From an uncultured Amylibacter sp. (GTDB lineage: Bacteria > Pseudomonadota > Alphaproteobacteria > Rhodobacterales > Rhodobacteraceae): a DNA stretch of 64,000 bases. Within the stretch, counting starts at the first letter, position 1. Each line of letters opens with the position of its first letter. A model generated the notes under the pieces. That model was not told the DNA's origin. It did no database searches and saw nothing but the letters and a program-made list of their open reading frames with translations. The translations under genes were made by a program, and so were the position numbers. Location of the stretch: positions 496,001 to 560,000 of the forward strand of contig CANMGS010000002.1 of assembly GCA_947497475.1 (NCBI GenBank), written 5' to 3'. Positions 63,687 through 64,000 of the stretch are shown piece by piece.

Positions 63687-64000
63687 ATGTCGAATAAACC
63701 AAAAGTTCTTGTAACATGTCGTTGGCCACGTGCGGTGGAGAAACGTATGGTCGAGAATTATGATGTCACTATGTGTGATGCGCGTGTTCCAATCTCTCAA
63801 TCTGGATTTCGCGAAGCATTTTCGCGTTTCGATGCGATCTTGCCAACTGTGACAGATAAAATCACAGATGAAGCCTTTCAATTAAACAATCCTACAACAA
63901 AAATTGTTGGTAATTTTGGCGTTGGTTATAGCCATATAAACACTGATGCAGCTAAAGCCGCAAATATCATGGTGACAAATACGCCTGATGTTTTATCTGA
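63687..64000 (+). CDS. D-2-hydroxyacid dehydrogenase, hydroxypyruvate/glyoxylate reductase-like (3' partial)
   Basis: The first 104 residues are in the window; the gene runs off the right edge with no stop. The start MSNKPKVLVTCRWPRAVEKRM follows GGAA near the ATG. The segment ILPTVTDKITDEAF...KIVGNFGVGYSHINTDAAKAANIMVTNTPDVLS is the N-terminal catalytic-domain pattern of glyoxylate/hydroxypyruvate reductases. Directly after mtkAB, it would reduce hydroxypyruvate to D-glycerate in the serine cycle. The NAD-binding domain is outside the window, so cofactor preference cannot be read. Confidence 0.82.
   Translation, partial: MSNKPKVLVTCRWPRAVEKRMVENYDVTMCDARVPISQSGFREAFSRFDAILPTVTDKITDEAFQLNNPTTKIVGNFGVGYSHINTDAAKAANIMVTNTPDVLS

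Overview
The window (about 44-45% GC by eye) looks like chromosome of a marine Rhodobacterales/roseobacter-type alphaproteobacterium. Pointers are a PutA paired with a divergent Lrp-type regulator, a long alphaproteobacterial PstA, a carnitine dehydrogenase-thioesterase fusion, a DctPQM TRAP transporter with DctBD, a form II CoxL operon and serine-cycle genes of the MclA/MtkAB type. These are family-level recognitions from the translated sequence; no database search was run. I saw no rRNA, tRNA, CRISPR array, insertion sequence or prophage. Genes are tightly packed and no gene-free stretch exceeds about 300 bases.

Layout. (1) 1-8069, plus strand: one tightly overlapping operon (BKACE, L-carnitine dehydrogenase/thioesterase, acyl-CoA dehydrogenase, ADP-forming CoA ligase, CaiD-like hydratase, TMADH-family demethylase). 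It reads as a route for carnitine, and possibly gamma-butyrobetaine or crotonobetaine, towards glycine betaine. (2) 8167-9054: hemF. (3) 9071-15681, minus: pstSCAB-phoU-phoB behind a three-repeat Pho box. (4) 15727-21178: malonyl-CoA decarboxylase, putA and a divergent putR-like gene. (5) 21275-23896: TPP riboswitch, thiC, terminator and a DUF302 protein. (6) 23900-30448, minus: a glycan/glycoconjugate cluster with four glycosyltransferases, a polysaccharide-deacetylase-like protein, a histidine phosphatase and perhaps a methyltransferase. (7) 30660-33014: large MscS-type channel. (8) 33032-38889, minus: peptide/oligosaccharide ABC importer. (9) 39052-45349, minus: dctBD-dctPQM TRAP system. 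(10) 45483-48187, minus: periplasmic IorAB-type molybdenum hydroxylase. (11) 48371-58355, plus: an AcoR-like regulator without an ATPase domain, then a form II cox operon with its maturation genes. (12) 58361-64000: malyl-CoA lyase, an atypical LuxR-type regulator, a class V aminotransferase, mtkA, mtkB and the start of a hydroxypyruvate/glyoxylate reductase gene, together a serine-cycle module.

How it fits together: the content suggests an organism living on methylated and small organic substrates (quaternary amines, proline, organic acids by TRAP, peptides or oligosaccharides by ABC) with C1/C2 assimilation through malyl-CoA. Three regulators carry sequence anomalies that change how they should work: a DctD without the GAFTGA region, an AcoR-like protein without an AAA+ domain, and a NarL-type protein with Cys in place of the phosphoacceptor Asp. 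Together they suggest sigma54-independent or phosphorylation-independent control of these substrate operons.
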